Translations under genes and position numbers: made by a program
In this document: in pieces, positions 17,628 through 27,260 of the stretch
Layout: every line of letters starts with the position of its first letter
How positions within the stretch are numbered: position 1 is the first letter of the stretch
DNA from: Clostridioides difficile
Lineage (GTDB): Bacteria; Bacillota; Clostridia; Peptostreptococcales; Peptostreptococcaceae
Direction of reading: 5' to 3'
Length of the DNA stretch: 64,000 bases
Assembly: GCA_012955965.1 (NCBI GenBank)
Contig: JABBZI010000007.1
Location: 108,359-172,358 of the forward strand
Notes under the pieces: model-generated
Seen by the model: the letters and a program-made list of their open reading frames with translations, nothing else
The model's database searches: none
What the model was told of the DNA's origin: nothing

Positions 17628-18395
17628 ATGACACCTATTATACAATTTAAAAATATTGAAAAACAATATGATAATAAAGCTATAATAAATAATCTTGATT
17701 TAGATATAGAAAAAGGAGAATTTTTAACTGTTATTGGTTCATCTGGTTCAGGTAAGACAACTCTTTTAAAAATGATTAATGGTTTGATTTTGCCAGATAG
17801 CGGTAATATATTGATAAATCAAACAGATATTAAAAACGAGGACTTAATTAAATTAAGAAGAAAAATAGGATATTGCGTACAGGGCAGTGTTCTTTTCCCT
17901 CATATGACTGTTGAAGAAAATATTTCATATGTACCAAATCTTCTCAATAAAAAAAATAAATCAGAAGTGAAAAATGCTGTAGACAAATGGATGGGGATAG
18001 TGGGCTTACCAAATGATATGAAAGTCCGCTATCCATCAGAACTATCAGGTGGTCAACAACAACGTGTAGGTATTGCAAGAGCTCTAGCTTCTTCACCCGA
18101 AATTTTACTTATGGATGAACCTTTTGGGGCAGTAGATGAGATTACACGAAAGCAATTACAGAAAGAGATAAAAGAAATTCATAAAAAAACAGGAGTTACA
18201 ATTATATTTATTACACATGATATTTATGAAGCTTTGATTTTAGGTACCAAGACTTTGGTATTAAATCATGGAGTTATTCAACAGTATGATACTCCTAAGA
18301 ATATTTTAAATTCTCCTGCTAATCAATTTGTAGACCAATTATTGAATATAAAAAAATCTATAATAGATGATGAAGATTATAGTAAACTTAAATAA
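17628..18395 (+). CDS. Osmolyte ABC transporter ATPase (OpuCA-like, no CBS domains)
   Basis: This is the ATPase partner of the upstream permease/binding protein. The 255-residue ABC domain has Walker A GSSGSGKTT, Q-loop YCVQGSVLFP, signature LSGGQQQR and Walker B ILLMDEPFGAVD. Typical OpuCA/ProV proteins carry two C-terminal CBS domains that sense ionic strength; this one stops about 15-20 residues after the core and lacks them, so osmotic gating must come from elsewhere or be absent. GGAGGAAAT precedes the ATG. Confidence 0.92.
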   Translation: MTPIIQFKNIEKQYDNKAIINNLDLDIEKGEFLTVIGSSGSGKTTLLKMINGLILPDSGNILINQTDIKNEDLIKLRRKIGYCVQGSVLFPHMTVEENISYVPNLLNKKNKSEVKNAVDKWMGIVGLPNDMKVRYPSELSGGQQQRVGIARALASSPEILLMDEPFGAVDEITRKQLQKEIKEIHKKTGVTIIFITHDIYEALILGTKTLVLNHGVIQQYDTPKNILNSPANQFVDQLLNIKKSIIDDEDYSKLK

Positions 18396-18458
18396 AAATT
18401 CTAGATATGATATTAAAAGTAGTATGTATTAATATTTCATATAAAATGTAAATAACAT

Positions 18459-18500
18459 AGAGTGTATACTGAGTAAATTACTAAATATACACTCTTTTTG
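18459..18500 (+). terminator. Intrinsic terminator after osmolyte transporter operon
   Basis: AGAGTGTATA (18459-18468) pairs with TATACACTCT (18486-18495), followed by TTTTGTTG. Confidence 0.85.
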
Positions 18501-18627
18501 TTGTATATAAGTTGTATATAATAAAAAATTATGCAAAATAGTAGTATTTGAGAAAATAAAATTAGTATAATAAAAGAAACTAGAAGCTTAATAATTCAGT
18601 ATACATATGTAATTTGGGGGAAATAAA

Positions 18628-19320
18628 ATGGAGACTATAATGGTTGTAGAAGATGATGTCATGCTTAATAATGGTATATGTTTTAACTTGCAAAGTGAAG
18701 GTTTTCAAGTTATACCAACATATAATCTAAAGGATGCAAAAGAAAAGTTTAAGACAGAAAAAATAAATTTAATTATACTAGATATAAATCTTCCTGATGG
18801 AAGTGGATTTGAATTTTGTAAAGGTATAAGAAATGATTCAAAGATAGGGATTCTTTTTTTGACAGCTTGTGATATGGAATCTGATATTGTAAATGGATTT
18901 AAGATAGGAGCAGATGATTATATAACAAAACCATTTAGTATAAACATATTAATGCAGAGAATAAAAGCACTGCTTAGAAGGTGTGGTAGTGAGATACAAG
19001 AAAATATTCTAATTGAGGGTGAGTTTGAATTTAATTTTGATAAAATGACAGTTAGTAGAAACAATGAAAGTATAGTTTTCTCACCTATAGAATATAAAAT
19101 TCTAAAACAATTAGTACAACATAAAAATGAAATAGTTACAAGACAAGCATTAATAGATGCAATATGGGATAGTGATAGTGAATATATGGAAGAACATGCA
19201 TTAACTGTAAATATAAATAGATTGAGAAAACGAATAGACCAAAAAACATCTAAACATAAATATATAAGGACTGTTTATGGAATAGGATATATGTGGGCTG
19301 GTGAACAAGATGAGAAATAG
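18628..19320 (+). CDS. OmpR-family response regulator
   Basis: The 230-residue regulator has a receiver domain (acidic pair EDD near residues 8-10, phospho-accepting Asp in IILDINLPDG, Lys in TKPFS) and a C-terminal winged helix (about 130-225, with ALTVNINRLRKRI recognition helix). It pairs with the histidine kinase that overlaps its 3' end and probably controls the ABC module 280 bp downstream. GGGGG precedes the ATG. Confidence 0.93.
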   Translation: METIMVVEDDVMLNNGICFNLQSEGFQVIPTYNLKDAKEKFKTEKINLIILDINLPDGSGFEFCKGIRNDSKIGILFLTACDMESDIVNGFKIGADDYITKPFSINILMQRIKALLRRCGSEIQENILIEGEFEFNFDKMTVSRNNESIVFSPIEYKILKQLVQHKNEIVTRQALIDAIWDSDSEYMEEHALTVNINRLRKRIDQKTSKHKYIRTVYGIGYMWAGEQDEK

Positions 19321-20374
19321 CAAAAATTCAATGAAAAACTACTATAAAAGTATTTCTATTGTATATTTTATAGTATCTATATTAACCTTGATAGTTCTAA
19401 AATCACAAACTAATAAAATCTTATATATGTATCCTGATTCAATTGATATTCTTACAAATATTGATTGTATTATTTTGATTTTTATAATCTTTATGTTTCT
19501 AATATCATTATTTTTTGTATTTAAAATAAGAAGAGATATAGTTGACTTTAGTAATAATATTGTATGTAATATAGATGATTTTATAGCAGGTAATAAAAAT
19601 ATTAAGTTTAATTTAAATGAAGATACTTTAACTGCAAAAGTTCAAAATAAAGTAAAGCATATGATAGAAATAATGGAAATTAAAAACAATAAATATTTAG
19701 GTGAAAAAGAAAATATAAAAACTCTAATATCAGATATATCACATCAAATAAAAATACCAATAGCTAATATATCAATGTACAATGAGACTTTATTGCAAAA
19801 AGAATTGGATAGAAAAAATCAAATACTGTTTTTAGAAAATATGCAAAATCAGGTAAATAAATTAGACTGGCTAGGAAAGTCTCTTATAAAAATATCGAGA
19901 CTAGAAACTGGAATTATATCTTTAAATATAACTAAGAATAGAATAAGCGATACTATTGCAAGTGCTTTAAGCAGTGTGTTTTTAAGGCTAGAGGAGAAAA
20001 ACATATCACTAGAAATTGATTTAGATGATAAGGTTGAGGTTTATCATGATAGAAAATGGACTGGTGAAGCTTTATTTAATATTATAGAAAATGCAGTAAA
20101 ATACACGACTGAGGGTGGTAAGATAGGAATAAAAGTTGATAAGATGGACATCTTCACTAAGATTATGATAAGTGATACTGGAATAGGTATAGATGAGAGC
20201 GATATAAATAATATATTTAAGAGGTTTTATAGAAGTATAGAAGTCACAAATACAGATGGGATAGGAGTGGGGTTGTATTTAGCAAGAGAAATTATAAATA
20301 AACAGAATGGATATATAAAAGTTGATTCTCAAAAAAACATTGGAACTACATTCAATATCTATATGAAAAATTGA
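19310..20374 (+). CDS. Sensor histidine kinase, short extracellular loop (BceS-like)
   Basis: The 354-residue membrane kinase has two membrane segments (about residues 12-30 and 47-67) joined by a loop of roughly 20-25 residues, the arrangement of intramembrane-sensing kinases linked to peptide-antibiotic transporters. The phospho-acceptor motif is DISHQIKIPI (His in SHQ), the N box is NIIENAVKYT, and G boxes are DTGIGI and GVGLYLA. ATG 19310, overlapping the regulator stop, is preferred to GTG 19301 for spacing to GGTG. In known systems the neighbouring transporter itself acts as the sensor. Confidence 0.9.
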   Translation: MRNSKNSMKNYYKSISIVYFIVSILTLIVLKSQTNKILYMYPDSIDILTNIDCIILIFIIFMFLISLFFVFKIRRDIVDFSNNIVCNIDDFIAGNKNIKFNLNEDTLTAKVQNKVKHMIEIMEIKNNKYLGEKENIKTLISDISHQIKIPIANISMYNETLLQKELDRKNQILFLENMQNQVNKLDWLGKSLIKISRLETGIISLNITKNRISDTIASALSSVFLRLEEKNISLEIDLDDKVEVYHDRKWTGEALFNIIENAVKYTTEGGKIGIKVDKMDIFTKIMISDTGIGIDESDINNIFKRFYRSIEVTNTDGIGVGLYLAREIINKQNGYIKVDSQKNIGTTFNIYMKN

Positions 20375-20435
20375 GGACAATATTAAAGGTCAAGTGTAAT
20401 ACTTATTAAAAATTTATATTTAAAATCCTTGGAAA

Positions 20436-20482
20436 TAGTGTATATAGTGTTTGTTAAACAACATCATATACACTATTTTTAT
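20436..20482 (+). terminator. Intrinsic terminator after histidine kinase gene
   Basis: TAGTGTATAT (20436-20445) pairs with ATATACACTA (20466-20475) and is followed by TTTTTATTT. It separates the regulators from the ABC genes and implies a separate promoter for the latter. Confidence 0.82.
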
Positions 20483-20497
20483 TTAAATATCTCAAAA

Positions 20498-20527
20498 CTG
20501 TTATAATTGATGTCTAAAATATAACAG
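20498..20527. promoter_or_regulatory. Inverted repeat, candidate operator before the ABC genes
   Basis: CTGTTATA (20498-20505) and TATAACAG (20520-20527) form a perfect 8-bp inverted repeat with a 14-bp spacer, in the only intergenic space between kinase and ABC genes. It is a plausible binding site for the adjacent response regulator. Confidence 0.45.
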
Positions 20528-20662
20528 TCCTGTGAGGATTAAAAGATGTTTAGATGATAATATCTAAGTAAGAAATTTATTCTAAGTAAAAAACTTATCA
20601 AATTAGAATTTTGGCATGTGTTTGGAAAATATATTAAAAAAAGTTAGTAGGGAGATATGATT

Positions 20663-21352
20663 ATGAAGATACTGGAAACTAAGAACTTAAAAAAATATTA
20701 TGGAAAAGATGAAAATATAGTAAAAGCTTTAGATGGAATAAATATAAGTATAAATAGAGGTGAATTTATTGCAATAGTAGGAACATCAGGCAGTGGAAAA
20801 AGCACATTACTACATATGATAGGAGGTCTTGATAGAGCGAGTAGTGGAGAAGTAATTATTGAAAGTAACAATATATTCAATATGGATGATGAAGAGCTTA
20901 CAATATTTAGAAGACGTAATGTAGGATTTGTGTTTCAAAATTATAATTTAGTTCCAATACTAAATGTTTATGAAAATATAGTATTACCAATTGAACTCGA
21001 TGGATGTAAAATAGACACTAAATATATAGATGAAATAATACAAGTTTTAGGGCTTACTCAAAAAGTGGATGATTTACCAAATAATCTATCAGGAGGACAA
21101 CAACAGAGAGTAGCTATTGCAAGAGCCTTGGCTACAAAACCATCTATAATATTAGCTGATGAACCAACAGGTAACTTAGATAGTAAAACAGAACAGGACG
21201 TATTAGGTCTTTTAAAAGTTACTAGTAGCAAGTTCAGCCAGAACATAATTATGATAACTCATAATGAACAAATTGCTCAAATGGCAGATAGAATTATAAG
21301 AATTGAAGATGGAAAAGTTGTAAATAGAGGTGAGACTGATGATAGAAAATAA
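20663..21352 (+). CDS. ABC transporter ATPase, antimicrobial-peptide type
   Basis: This 229-residue ABC ATPase is of the MacB/BceA/LolD class: Walker A GTSGSGKST, Q-loop FVFQNYNL, signature LSGGQQQR, Walker B IILADEPTGNLDS. GGGAG is 8 nt upstream of ATG 20663, which is preferred to ATG 20657. Its 3' end overlaps the permease start by 14 bp. In this class ATP hydrolysis drives the FtsX-like permease to detach or expel membrane-active peptides. Confidence 0.93.
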   Translation: MKILETKNLKKYYGKDENIVKALDGINISINRGEFIAIVGTSGSGKSTLLHMIGGLDRASSGEVIIESNNIFNMDDEELTIFRRRNVGFVFQNYNLVPILNVYENIVLPIELDGCKIDTKYIDEIIQVLGLTQKVDDLPNNLSGGQQQRVAIARALATKPSIILADEPTGNLDSKTEQDVLGLLKVTSSKFSQNIIMITHNEQIAQMADRIIRIEDGKVVNRGETDDRK

Positions 21353-23903
21353 CAATGAAGAAATCATAAAAAAGTTGAGTGATAGAAGCTTTAAAGCAAA
21401 TAAAACGAGGAATTTGGTTTCAGTAATTGCGATAGTGTTGACAACAATTTTATTTACATCGTTATTTACAGTAGGATATAGTATGTTAGAAGCCTTTGAT
21501 AGCTATAAAGCTATGGAATATGGAACAAATAGTCATGTCCAACTTCAGGATGTAAATAAAAGACAGATTGAAATTATAAAAAAAGATAGTTCAGTAGACA
21601 AAAACAGTATTGGTATAATGAAAAATATAGGAAGTTTAAAAAATCCAGAGTTTTCAACCCAGATGGTGAATTTGGCTGTATATGATGAAAAAAGTCTTGA
21701 AAATGCTGTAAATGTAGAAATGATTGAAGGAAGTTTACCAAAGAATAATGATGAAATAGTTATGCCTGTAGAAGTTCTAGATATGTTGAAGTTGCCTCAT
21801 AAAATAGGTACTGAAGTAAAGGTGATAATTTCAAAAGTTAAAGATGGAGTATCAACTGATGAAAAAGAAACTTTCAAATTTATATTAAGTGGATATTTTG
21901 GATACAAGACAGCCACAGCAATACCTCTTCATGATGTATATGCAAGTGAAGCTTTCTATAATAATTATAAGGAAAAAAATAAAGTAGCAGCTACAAGCGT
22001 AGTTCTTAATTTCTTAGATGATAATAATTTGCAAGTTAGATTTGATGAATTGATTAAAAAGATTCAACCATATTCAGGAAAAGCAAGTATAAATCCTGTA
22101 TATCTAAGTAAACAAGGAAGCACTTTTCAAGAAATGATTAAAAATATATTACCAATAATATTAATCATAGCACTTATTCTTTTAAGTGGATACTTGTTAA
22201 TTTACAATATATTTTATATTTCAGTAGTTAAAGATATAAAATATTATGGTTTATTAAAAACAATAGGAACATCACCATATCAATTAAAAAAATTGATTAT
22301 TAAACAAGCTAATAGACTATGTGTAGTGGCAATACCAATAGGTCTAGTATTAGGTTTTTTATTGGGGATGATATTTGTTCCTTTGGTTGGTAAATTTATG
22401 GACGGATTAAATAGTAACGCATTTGAATATTTTAATCCATTAATATTTGTATTTGCCATTGTGTTTTCATATATAACTGTAAGACTTTCATGTCAAAAAC
22501 CTGCTAAGATTGTAAGCTCTGTATCACCTATAGATGCAGTTAGATATAGTGATAAAAGTAATAAGGTTAGACGTAAATCTAAAAAAGGTAGAAATGGTTC
22601 TAAACTTCATAAAATGGCACTTTCAAATCTATTTAGAAATAAACGCAAAGCAATTTTAGTTTTGGTTTCTATGTCGTTAAGTTCTATAATATTCTTAACT
22701 GTATCTGCAATTATAAGTAGCTCTAATCCAGAAAAAGCTGCTGAAGGTATGATGTTAGGAGATATAGAAATACATCATGGTCTTGTCGATTCTGTAAAAT
22801 TTGAAGAGAATGATATTGTTCCAATTGATGAAAAGTTAATTAAAGATATTAAAAATTTAGATGGAGTAAGTAAGGTAAGTAAGTTATACAAAGATTTAAG
22901 TTATATAGCTTATGAAGGCGATTTGAAAGATGAGATATTGACTCAAGAAGTAGATACAGAATATAAAAAGCAATTTCTTCAAAATAGAAATCCAGATGAA
23001 GATGCAAAGGAAAGAGGATTCTTAACTTCTGATACAATTGGATTATCTTCAGGAGAATTACTAAGTAAATTGTCAAAGAATAATATCATATATTCTGAAA
23101 AAAATCCTAAGATATTATCAGGTAATATAGATGAGAAGAAATTTGATGCAGGTGGATATGTGGTAATTAATGGGCATAAAGGAAGTAAGATAAAAGCAGG
23201 AGACAAAATTAAATTTAAATATTTAAAAGGAAATAATATAGATGAAGGGTATGTAGATACTGAATTTAAAGTTATGGCAGTTCTTGATGGAGCAAAAAAT
23301 TTCCAAATTAGAATGTATATAAATGAAAACGACTTTAGAAATATGGTTGAAAAATCATATGTACAAAATCTAATAATAGATGTAAATGGCAATGTGAAAT
23401 CTATTGAAGATAAAATAAAAAATTTGAATGAAAAATATAGTAACCCATATACAAAGATTTACTCAAAAAATATTTATATAGAAGAAGCACGAGAAAGTCA
23501 AAAAGTCATAAAGATTGTAGGTATGAGTGCAGTGTTTATAATAGGATTAATTGGAGTATTAAACTTTATAAATACTATGATAACGAATATAATGTCTCGT
23601 AAACAGGAATTTGCAATGATTGAAGCAGTAGGAATGACAAAAACACAGCTTAAGAAAATGATAATACTTGAGGGCTTTTATTATGGTGTAATAATAACAA
23701 TTATAAATCTTATATTTGGAAGCATGGCAACATTTTTAGGATTTAATATTATGAAATTAAGATACTCTGTGTATACTTATCCAGTAGAAGCACTGATTAT
23801 AAGTGTATTGATAGTATTCTTGATAACATCTATAGTACCATTGATGGTTTATCATAATGTTTCTAAAGATAGTATAGTTGATAGGATTAGAGAAGCTGAA
23901 TAA
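21339..23903 (+). CDS. FtsX-like ABC permease with two large extracellular domains
   Basis: The permease has 854 residues. One membrane segment near residues 25-45 is followed by an extracellular domain of ~220 residues, then three segments (~265-400); a second copy of the unit begins with a segment at ~440-460, another extracellular domain of ~250 residues, and three final segments (~725-845). The two halves each end in an FtsX domain. This 8-helix, two-domain layout differs from the 10-helix BceB form. ATG 21339 fits the GAGGTGA site. Together with the ATPase and upstream two-component system it forms a peptide-antibiotic sensing and detoxification module; ligand unknown. Confidence 0.88.
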   Translation: MIENNNEEIIKKLSDRSFKANKTRNLVSVIAIVLTTILFTSLFTVGYSMLEAFDSYKAMEYGTNSHVQLQDVNKRQIEIIKKDSSVDKNSIGIMKNIGSLKNPEFSTQMVNLAVYDEKSLENAVNVEMIEGSLPKNNDEIVMPVEVLDMLKLPHKIGTEVKVIISKVKDGVSTDEKETFKFILSGYFGYKTATAIPLHDVYASEAFYNNYKEKNKVAATSVVLNFLDDNNLQVRFDELIKKIQPYSGKASINPVYLSKQGSTFQEMIKNILPIILIIALILLSGYLLIYNIFYISVVKDIKYYGLLKTIGTSPYQLKKLIIKQANRLCVVAIPIGLVLGFLLGMIFVPLVGKFMDGLNSNAFEYFNPLIFVFAIVFSYITVRLSCQKPAKIVSSVSPIDAVRYSDKSNKVRRKSKKGRNGSKLHKMALSNLFRNKRKAILVLVSMSLSSIIFLTVSAIISSSNPEKAAEGMMLGDIEIHHGLVDSVKFEENDIVPIDEKLIKDIKNLDGVSKVSKLYKDLSYIAYEGDLKDEILTQEVDTEYKKQFLQNRNPDEDAKERGFLTSDTIGLSSGELLSKLSKNNIIYSEKNPKILSGNIDEKKFDAGGYVVINGHKGSKIKAGDKIKFKYLKGNNIDEGYVDTEFKVMAVLDGAKNFQIRMYINENDFRNMVEKSYVQNLIIDVNGNVKSIEDKIKNLNEKYSNPYTKIYSKNIYIEEARESQKVIKIVGMSAVFIIGLIGVLNFINTMITNIMSRKQEFAMIEAVGMTKTQLKKMIILEGFYYGVIITIINLIFGSMATFLGFNIMKLRYSVYTYPVEALIISVLIVFLITSIVPLMVYHNVSKDSIVDRIREAE

Positions 23904-23996
23904 AGTTTATATAGAGTAATTTTGATAAGATTTATATAGAACATTTTATGATTTCAAAAACGATATTGAGAGTATAAAAATAAACATGTAATGGAT

Positions 23997-24024
23997 AGGC
24001 ACTTCAAATGGAGGTGCCTTTTAT
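23997..24024 (+). terminator. Intrinsic terminator after FtsX-like permease
   Basis: AGGCACTTC pairs with GGAGGTGCCT around an AAAT loop, followed by TTTTATA. Confidence 0.78.
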
Positions 24025-24111
24025 ATGTAAGAAAATAAATCAAAATATTAGCAAAGAATGTGAAAAATAAACTAAAATAATATGTTATCTTTAAAACAGG
24101 AGGTGTTTTAG

Positions 24112-24981
24112 GTGGATAATAATTTAATTACTGTTGAAAAAGCTTTGGATTATATAGAAATACATCTTTTGGATGAAATGTTGAATTTAGAAGCTATTGC
24201 TAAAGAAACAGGTTATTCAAAGTACCATTTACATAGAATATTTACATCTGTTGTAGGTTTTACTGTTCATAATTATATACAAAGACGTAGATTGACTGAA
24301 GCGGCGAGAATGCTTATTTTTACAGAAAAGCCAATTATTGAAATTGCTTTAATATCAGGTTATGACACACAACGTTCTTTTTCACATAGATTTAAAAAAA
24401 TGTTTAAATATAGTCCAAATTTTTTTAGAAAACATAAAGACTTCTTACCAATACAATTAAAATTTGATATTAATAATCGGAAAAAGTTATGTGGAGATAT
24501 GATTTTAGATGTTAAAAAAGTTGACTGTACAGATATAAATATTGTTGGTTATTCTGGTAAAGTAAAAAGAGGATTTCATGTTATTGGAAAGTGTTGGAGG
24601 GATTTGCATAAAAATAAAGGCTTGATAGAAAACAAAGTGGATTTAGATTTCTTGATTGGAGTCAATGATTATAGTGATTTTAAAGAAATTGAAAATACAC
24701 CTACGTTTACATATATTGCAGGGGCGCAGGTATATTGTTTTGGTAAAATACCTAATGGAATGGAAAAATTCACATTGCCAAAAAGTAATTATATTGTTTT
24801 TACATTCATTGGAAAAAATGAAGATAGTATGCAAAATGTTGTAGAATATATCTATCAAGAATGGTTTCCTAATTCAAGTTGCCAATTTAATGAAACTAAT
24901 TTATATGATTTTGTAAAATATGGAGAAAATGTTGATGATAGTGGTTTGAGCGAAATTCAGTTTTGGGTTCCAATTCTTTAA
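24112..24981 (+). CDS. AraC-family regulator with GyrI-like ligand domain
   Basis: The 289-residue regulator has two AraC helix-turn-helix motifs in residues ~8-105 (LEAIAKETGYSKYHLHRIF and IIEIALISGYDTQRSFSHRF) and a C-terminal GyrI-like/AraC_E_bind domain (~130-289) that in relatives binds amphipathic drugs. The start is GTG with AGGAGGTGTTTTAG upstream. It is the first of two such regulators in the window (the other is at 42628-43548). It is transcribed alone; a neighbouring target is not obvious. Confidence 0.9.
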   Translation: MDNNLITVEKALDYIEIHLLDEMLNLEAIAKETGYSKYHLHRIFTSVVGFTVHNYIQRRRLTEAARMLIFTEKPIIEIALISGYDTQRSFSHRFKKMFKYSPNFFRKHKDFLPIQLKFDINNRKKLCGDMILDVKKVDCTDINIVGYSGKVKRGFHVIGKCWRDLHKNKGLIENKVDLDFLIGVNDYSDFKEIENTPTFTYIAGAQVYCFGKIPNGMEKFTLPKSNYIVFTFIGKNEDSMQNVVEYIYQEWFPNSSCQFNETNLYDFVKYGENVDDSGLSEIQFWVPIL

Positions 24982-25151
24982 AAAAGTAGCAATATAAAGG
25001 AGACAAATTCATATAAAAATAGTTTTATAACTCTATGTATCAATAAGTAATTTTTAGACAGTAGGAAAGAATCTATTTTATTATAAGGTTATGATAAAAT
25101 AGAATTAAATAATATATTTAACTTTGTAAAGGATGAGGTGTTACGATACGA

Positions 25152-25403
25152 ATGAATTCAAAAAATGAATTACTTATAAACCTAGATAAATTGCATACAA
25201 CAGAATTAGGTGTAGTAAGAATTAAGAAAAACCTTTCTTTGGAGACGAATGATGTAGTGAACTGGTGTAAAACCAAAATAGAATCTTCAAGTACTGTTAT
25301 TAATAGAAAGGGAAAGAACTGGTATGCAAGTGTAGACGATTGTATTATAACAGTAAATGCCTATAGTTATACAATCATCACAGCCCATAAAGAAAAGAAA
25401 TAA
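25152..25403 (+). CDS. DUF3781 family small protein
   Basis: This 83-residue cytosolic protein matches the DUF3781 pattern as I know it: ELLINLDKLHTTELGVVRIKKNL, then a conserved VVNWCK segment and GKNWYASVDDCIITVNAYSYTIITAHK. The function of the family is unknown; members often sit beside AraC/GyrI-type regulators or small acetyltransferases. Here it follows an AraC/GyrI regulator by 170 bp and is closed by a terminator. GAGGTG lies 11-16 nt before the ATG. Confidence 0.8.
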   Translation: MNSKNELLINLDKLHTTELGVVRIKKNLSLETNDVVNWCKTKIESSSTVINRKGKNWYASVDDCIITVNAYSYTIITAHKEKK

Positions 25404-25467
25404 ATTGTAAGATATAGAAATTAGGCGGATTTTATGTTACCTATTGTCCAGTGAATATAAGTATAAT

Positions 25468-25513
25468 AAAAACCATCAAGATGAATGGCTTTGCTACACT
25501 TGATGGTTTTTTT
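25468..25513 (+). terminator. Intrinsic terminator after DUF3781 gene
   Basis: AAAAACCATCAAG (25468-25480) pairs with CTTGATGGTTTTT (25499-25511), giving a T run on the plus strand and an equally good one on the minus strand for the convergent flavodoxin gene. Confidence 0.9.
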
Positions 25514-25537
25514 GATATTGTTATATCATTCTATTTT

Positions 25538-26188
25538 TTATTTTTTTAGTATATCACTCTTAGTTAAGCCATTTGATTTAGCTTGAGGATTCCATTGATA
25601 ATTACCCATAAATTTATATAGAAATCTAGGAAAATTAGGTGAAATAAAAATATTATTTTTATGAGGATTATCAAGATTTATATTGTCATTAAGTATATTT
25701 TTTGATAATTCTTTTAGTGTAATGCCTAATTTTTTCTTAGGACCTTTATCCAAAGGCACAGAAGTCAGTGAACCAAACATCTCCCCAGCACCAATTCCAA
25801 TACCTTGAACCCATATAAAGTTGACCTTTTTACACCAATGTTCTACCATCTGAATTGCCAAATGATTATGTTTACCCTCATAGAATCCACAGTTAACAAT
25901 TGCATACACTGGAATAGGCTTTTTATTTTGTGTTTTTAAAAATTTTTCACACTCCTCTAAAAAATGAACTAAATGAGATGGAATACCATCTACATAAAGA
26001 GGAAATGCAATTATCAATCTATCACAATTAAGTATAGCATTAAGAGCATCAGGATATTTAGAAGGGTTATCTACTTTAAATGTAAAAATTTCATTGTCCT
26101 TTTGAATAAGTTGTTCTACTTCAGATAAAAAATATTGTGAATTATTTTTATTTACTTTTGGACTACCATTTATCATTGTTATATTCAT
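25538..26188 (-). CDS. Flavodoxin-like / NAD(P)H-dependent FMN reductase family protein
   Basis: The 216-residue protein begins with MNITMINGSPKVNKNNSQ, the FMN phosphate-binding loop of the family, and has FPLYVDGIPSHLVHFLEECE, the middle flavin-binding segment. No Fe-S cysteines are present. It overlaps the preceding flavodoxin-like gene by 4 bp (ATGA) and belongs to the padR operon. Its enzymatic substrate cannot be told; paired small flavoproteins under PadR control are usually stress- or phenolic-responsive. Confidence 0.82.
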   Translation of the reverse strand: MNITMINGSPKVNKNNSQYFLSEVEQLIQKDNEIFTFKVDNPSKYPDALNAILNCDRLIIAFPLYVDGIPSHLVHFLEECEKFLKTQNKKPIPVYAIVNCGFYEGKHNHLAIQMVEHWCKKVNFIWVQGIGIGAGEMFGSLTSVPLDKGPKKKLGITLKELSKNILNDNINLDNPHKNNIFISPNFPRFLYKFMGNYQWNPQAKSNGLTKSDILKK

Positions 26189-26688
26189 ATAGATTCACCT
26201 CTTATATCTTGTATATTTTCATAAAAACAAACAGAGTGTTCTTTTATATTAAAATTTACAGAATTTCCATGTACTAATTTGGCAGCAGTGTCTTTTTCAG
26301 CTTCTGTAATGTGATTTCCATGGAAGATGGCTTTTAAATTTATTTGTTTGCTATATCTACTTTTATGACGCATCATATTATCTTTCATTACAAAGTATGG
26401 TAGGATATAGCTAATACTTTTATCAAGTATATTTTTTACAAAAGGGCTGAACCCCCCATAACAACATCTGCTTATTATAATAAGCTCATCAGATTCATTT
26501 ATAAGTTTACTCATATTACTATAATAATCTTTTATAACACATTCAGTAGGAGTTTTAATCCAGCAACCAAAACAACCAATACACTTGTGAATTTCTTTTG
26601 TGTTTGGAAGTATTTTTATGTTGTCATCAAGTTTGGGTGATAGTTTATCTAATTCTTCTTCAGTTAAATCATGTATTAAAAGTCTCAT
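26185..26688 (-). CDS. NADPH-dependent FMN reductase-like protein with CxGCFxCW motif
   Basis: The 167-residue flavodoxin-fold protein carries HKCIGCFGCWIKTPTEC, a conserved cysteine cluster of a subgroup of Fe-S-flavoprotein-like reductases, followed by IISRCCYGGFSPFVKNILDK. The start is placed at the third-codon-downstream ATG (26688), nine bases after GGAG, because the first ATG (26697) abuts that site. It is followed by a 4-bp overlap into the next flavodoxin-like gene, so the two may form a complex or work in sequence. Confidence 0.78.
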   Translation of the reverse strand: MRLLIHDLTEEELDKLSPKLDDNIKILPNTKEIHKCIGCFGCWIKTPTECVIKDYYSNMSKLINESDELIIISRCCYGGFSPFVKNILDKSISYILPYFVMKDNMMRHKSRYSKQINLKAIFHGNHITEAEKDTAAKLVHGNSVNFNIKEHSVCFYENIQDIRGESI

Positions 26689-26733
26689 AAGTTTCATCTC
26701 CTTTTATGTATGCTTATTTTTAAAAATTATATC

Positions 26734-27249
26734 TTAAAATTTTTTTAGTAAATCTTTACACCAGTTAATTACAAAACTATAATAGTCAACTCCATAAATC
26801 ATTGTGGAATACATGTATGCATATTCTTCAATACAATGATTTTTTTCTGCATCAATTTTTTGTTTATTTAGTTTATCTGAAAGTAATTCAACCTCAGCTA
26901 TAAATAGTTTTAAATTTGCCTCAATTATTTCTTTAGGTAGATACTTGTAAAAGAATATATTAACAAGATGGTCTTGCTTTGTTTTAGAAAATTTTATCGG
27001 TTTCTTTAGCCATTCAAGAAAGTATTCTCTACCTGCATCAGTTATAGAATATAGTTTTTTTAATTTGCTACCATCAATAGCTTCATGGCAGTGGATATAC
27101 CCCTTTGTCTCTAATCTTTTAAGTGCTGGATAGATACTGCCAAAACTAGCATCAAAAAAGTATGATGTACTATGTGACATCCATTGCTTTAAGTCGTACC
27201 CACTCAATTCTTCTTCCATTAAGAATCCTAAAATAATGTATTCTAACAT
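26734..27249 (-). CDS. PadR-family transcriptional regulator
   Basis: The 171-residue PadR regulator has an N-terminal winged helix (MLEYIILGFLMEEELSGYDLKQWM; FGSIYPALKRLETKGYI) and a helical C-terminal dimerisation domain (~95-171), which is the longer PadR/Vir_act_alpha_C form. ATG 27249 follows AGGAGG at six bases and is preferred over ATG 27267. It heads an operon with two flavodoxin-like genes. Two adjacent inverted repeats directly upstream suggest autorepression. Confidence 0.9.
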   Translation of the reverse strand: MLEYIILGFLMEEELSGYDLKQWMSHSTSYFFDASFGSIYPALKRLETKGYIHCHEAIDGSKLKKLYSITDAGREYFLEWLKKPIKFSKTKQDHLVNIFFYKYLPKEIIEANLKLFIAEVELLSDKLNKQKIDAEKNHCIEEYAYMYSTMIYGVDYYSFVINWCKDLLKKF

Positions 27250-27260
27250 ATTGCCTCCTA

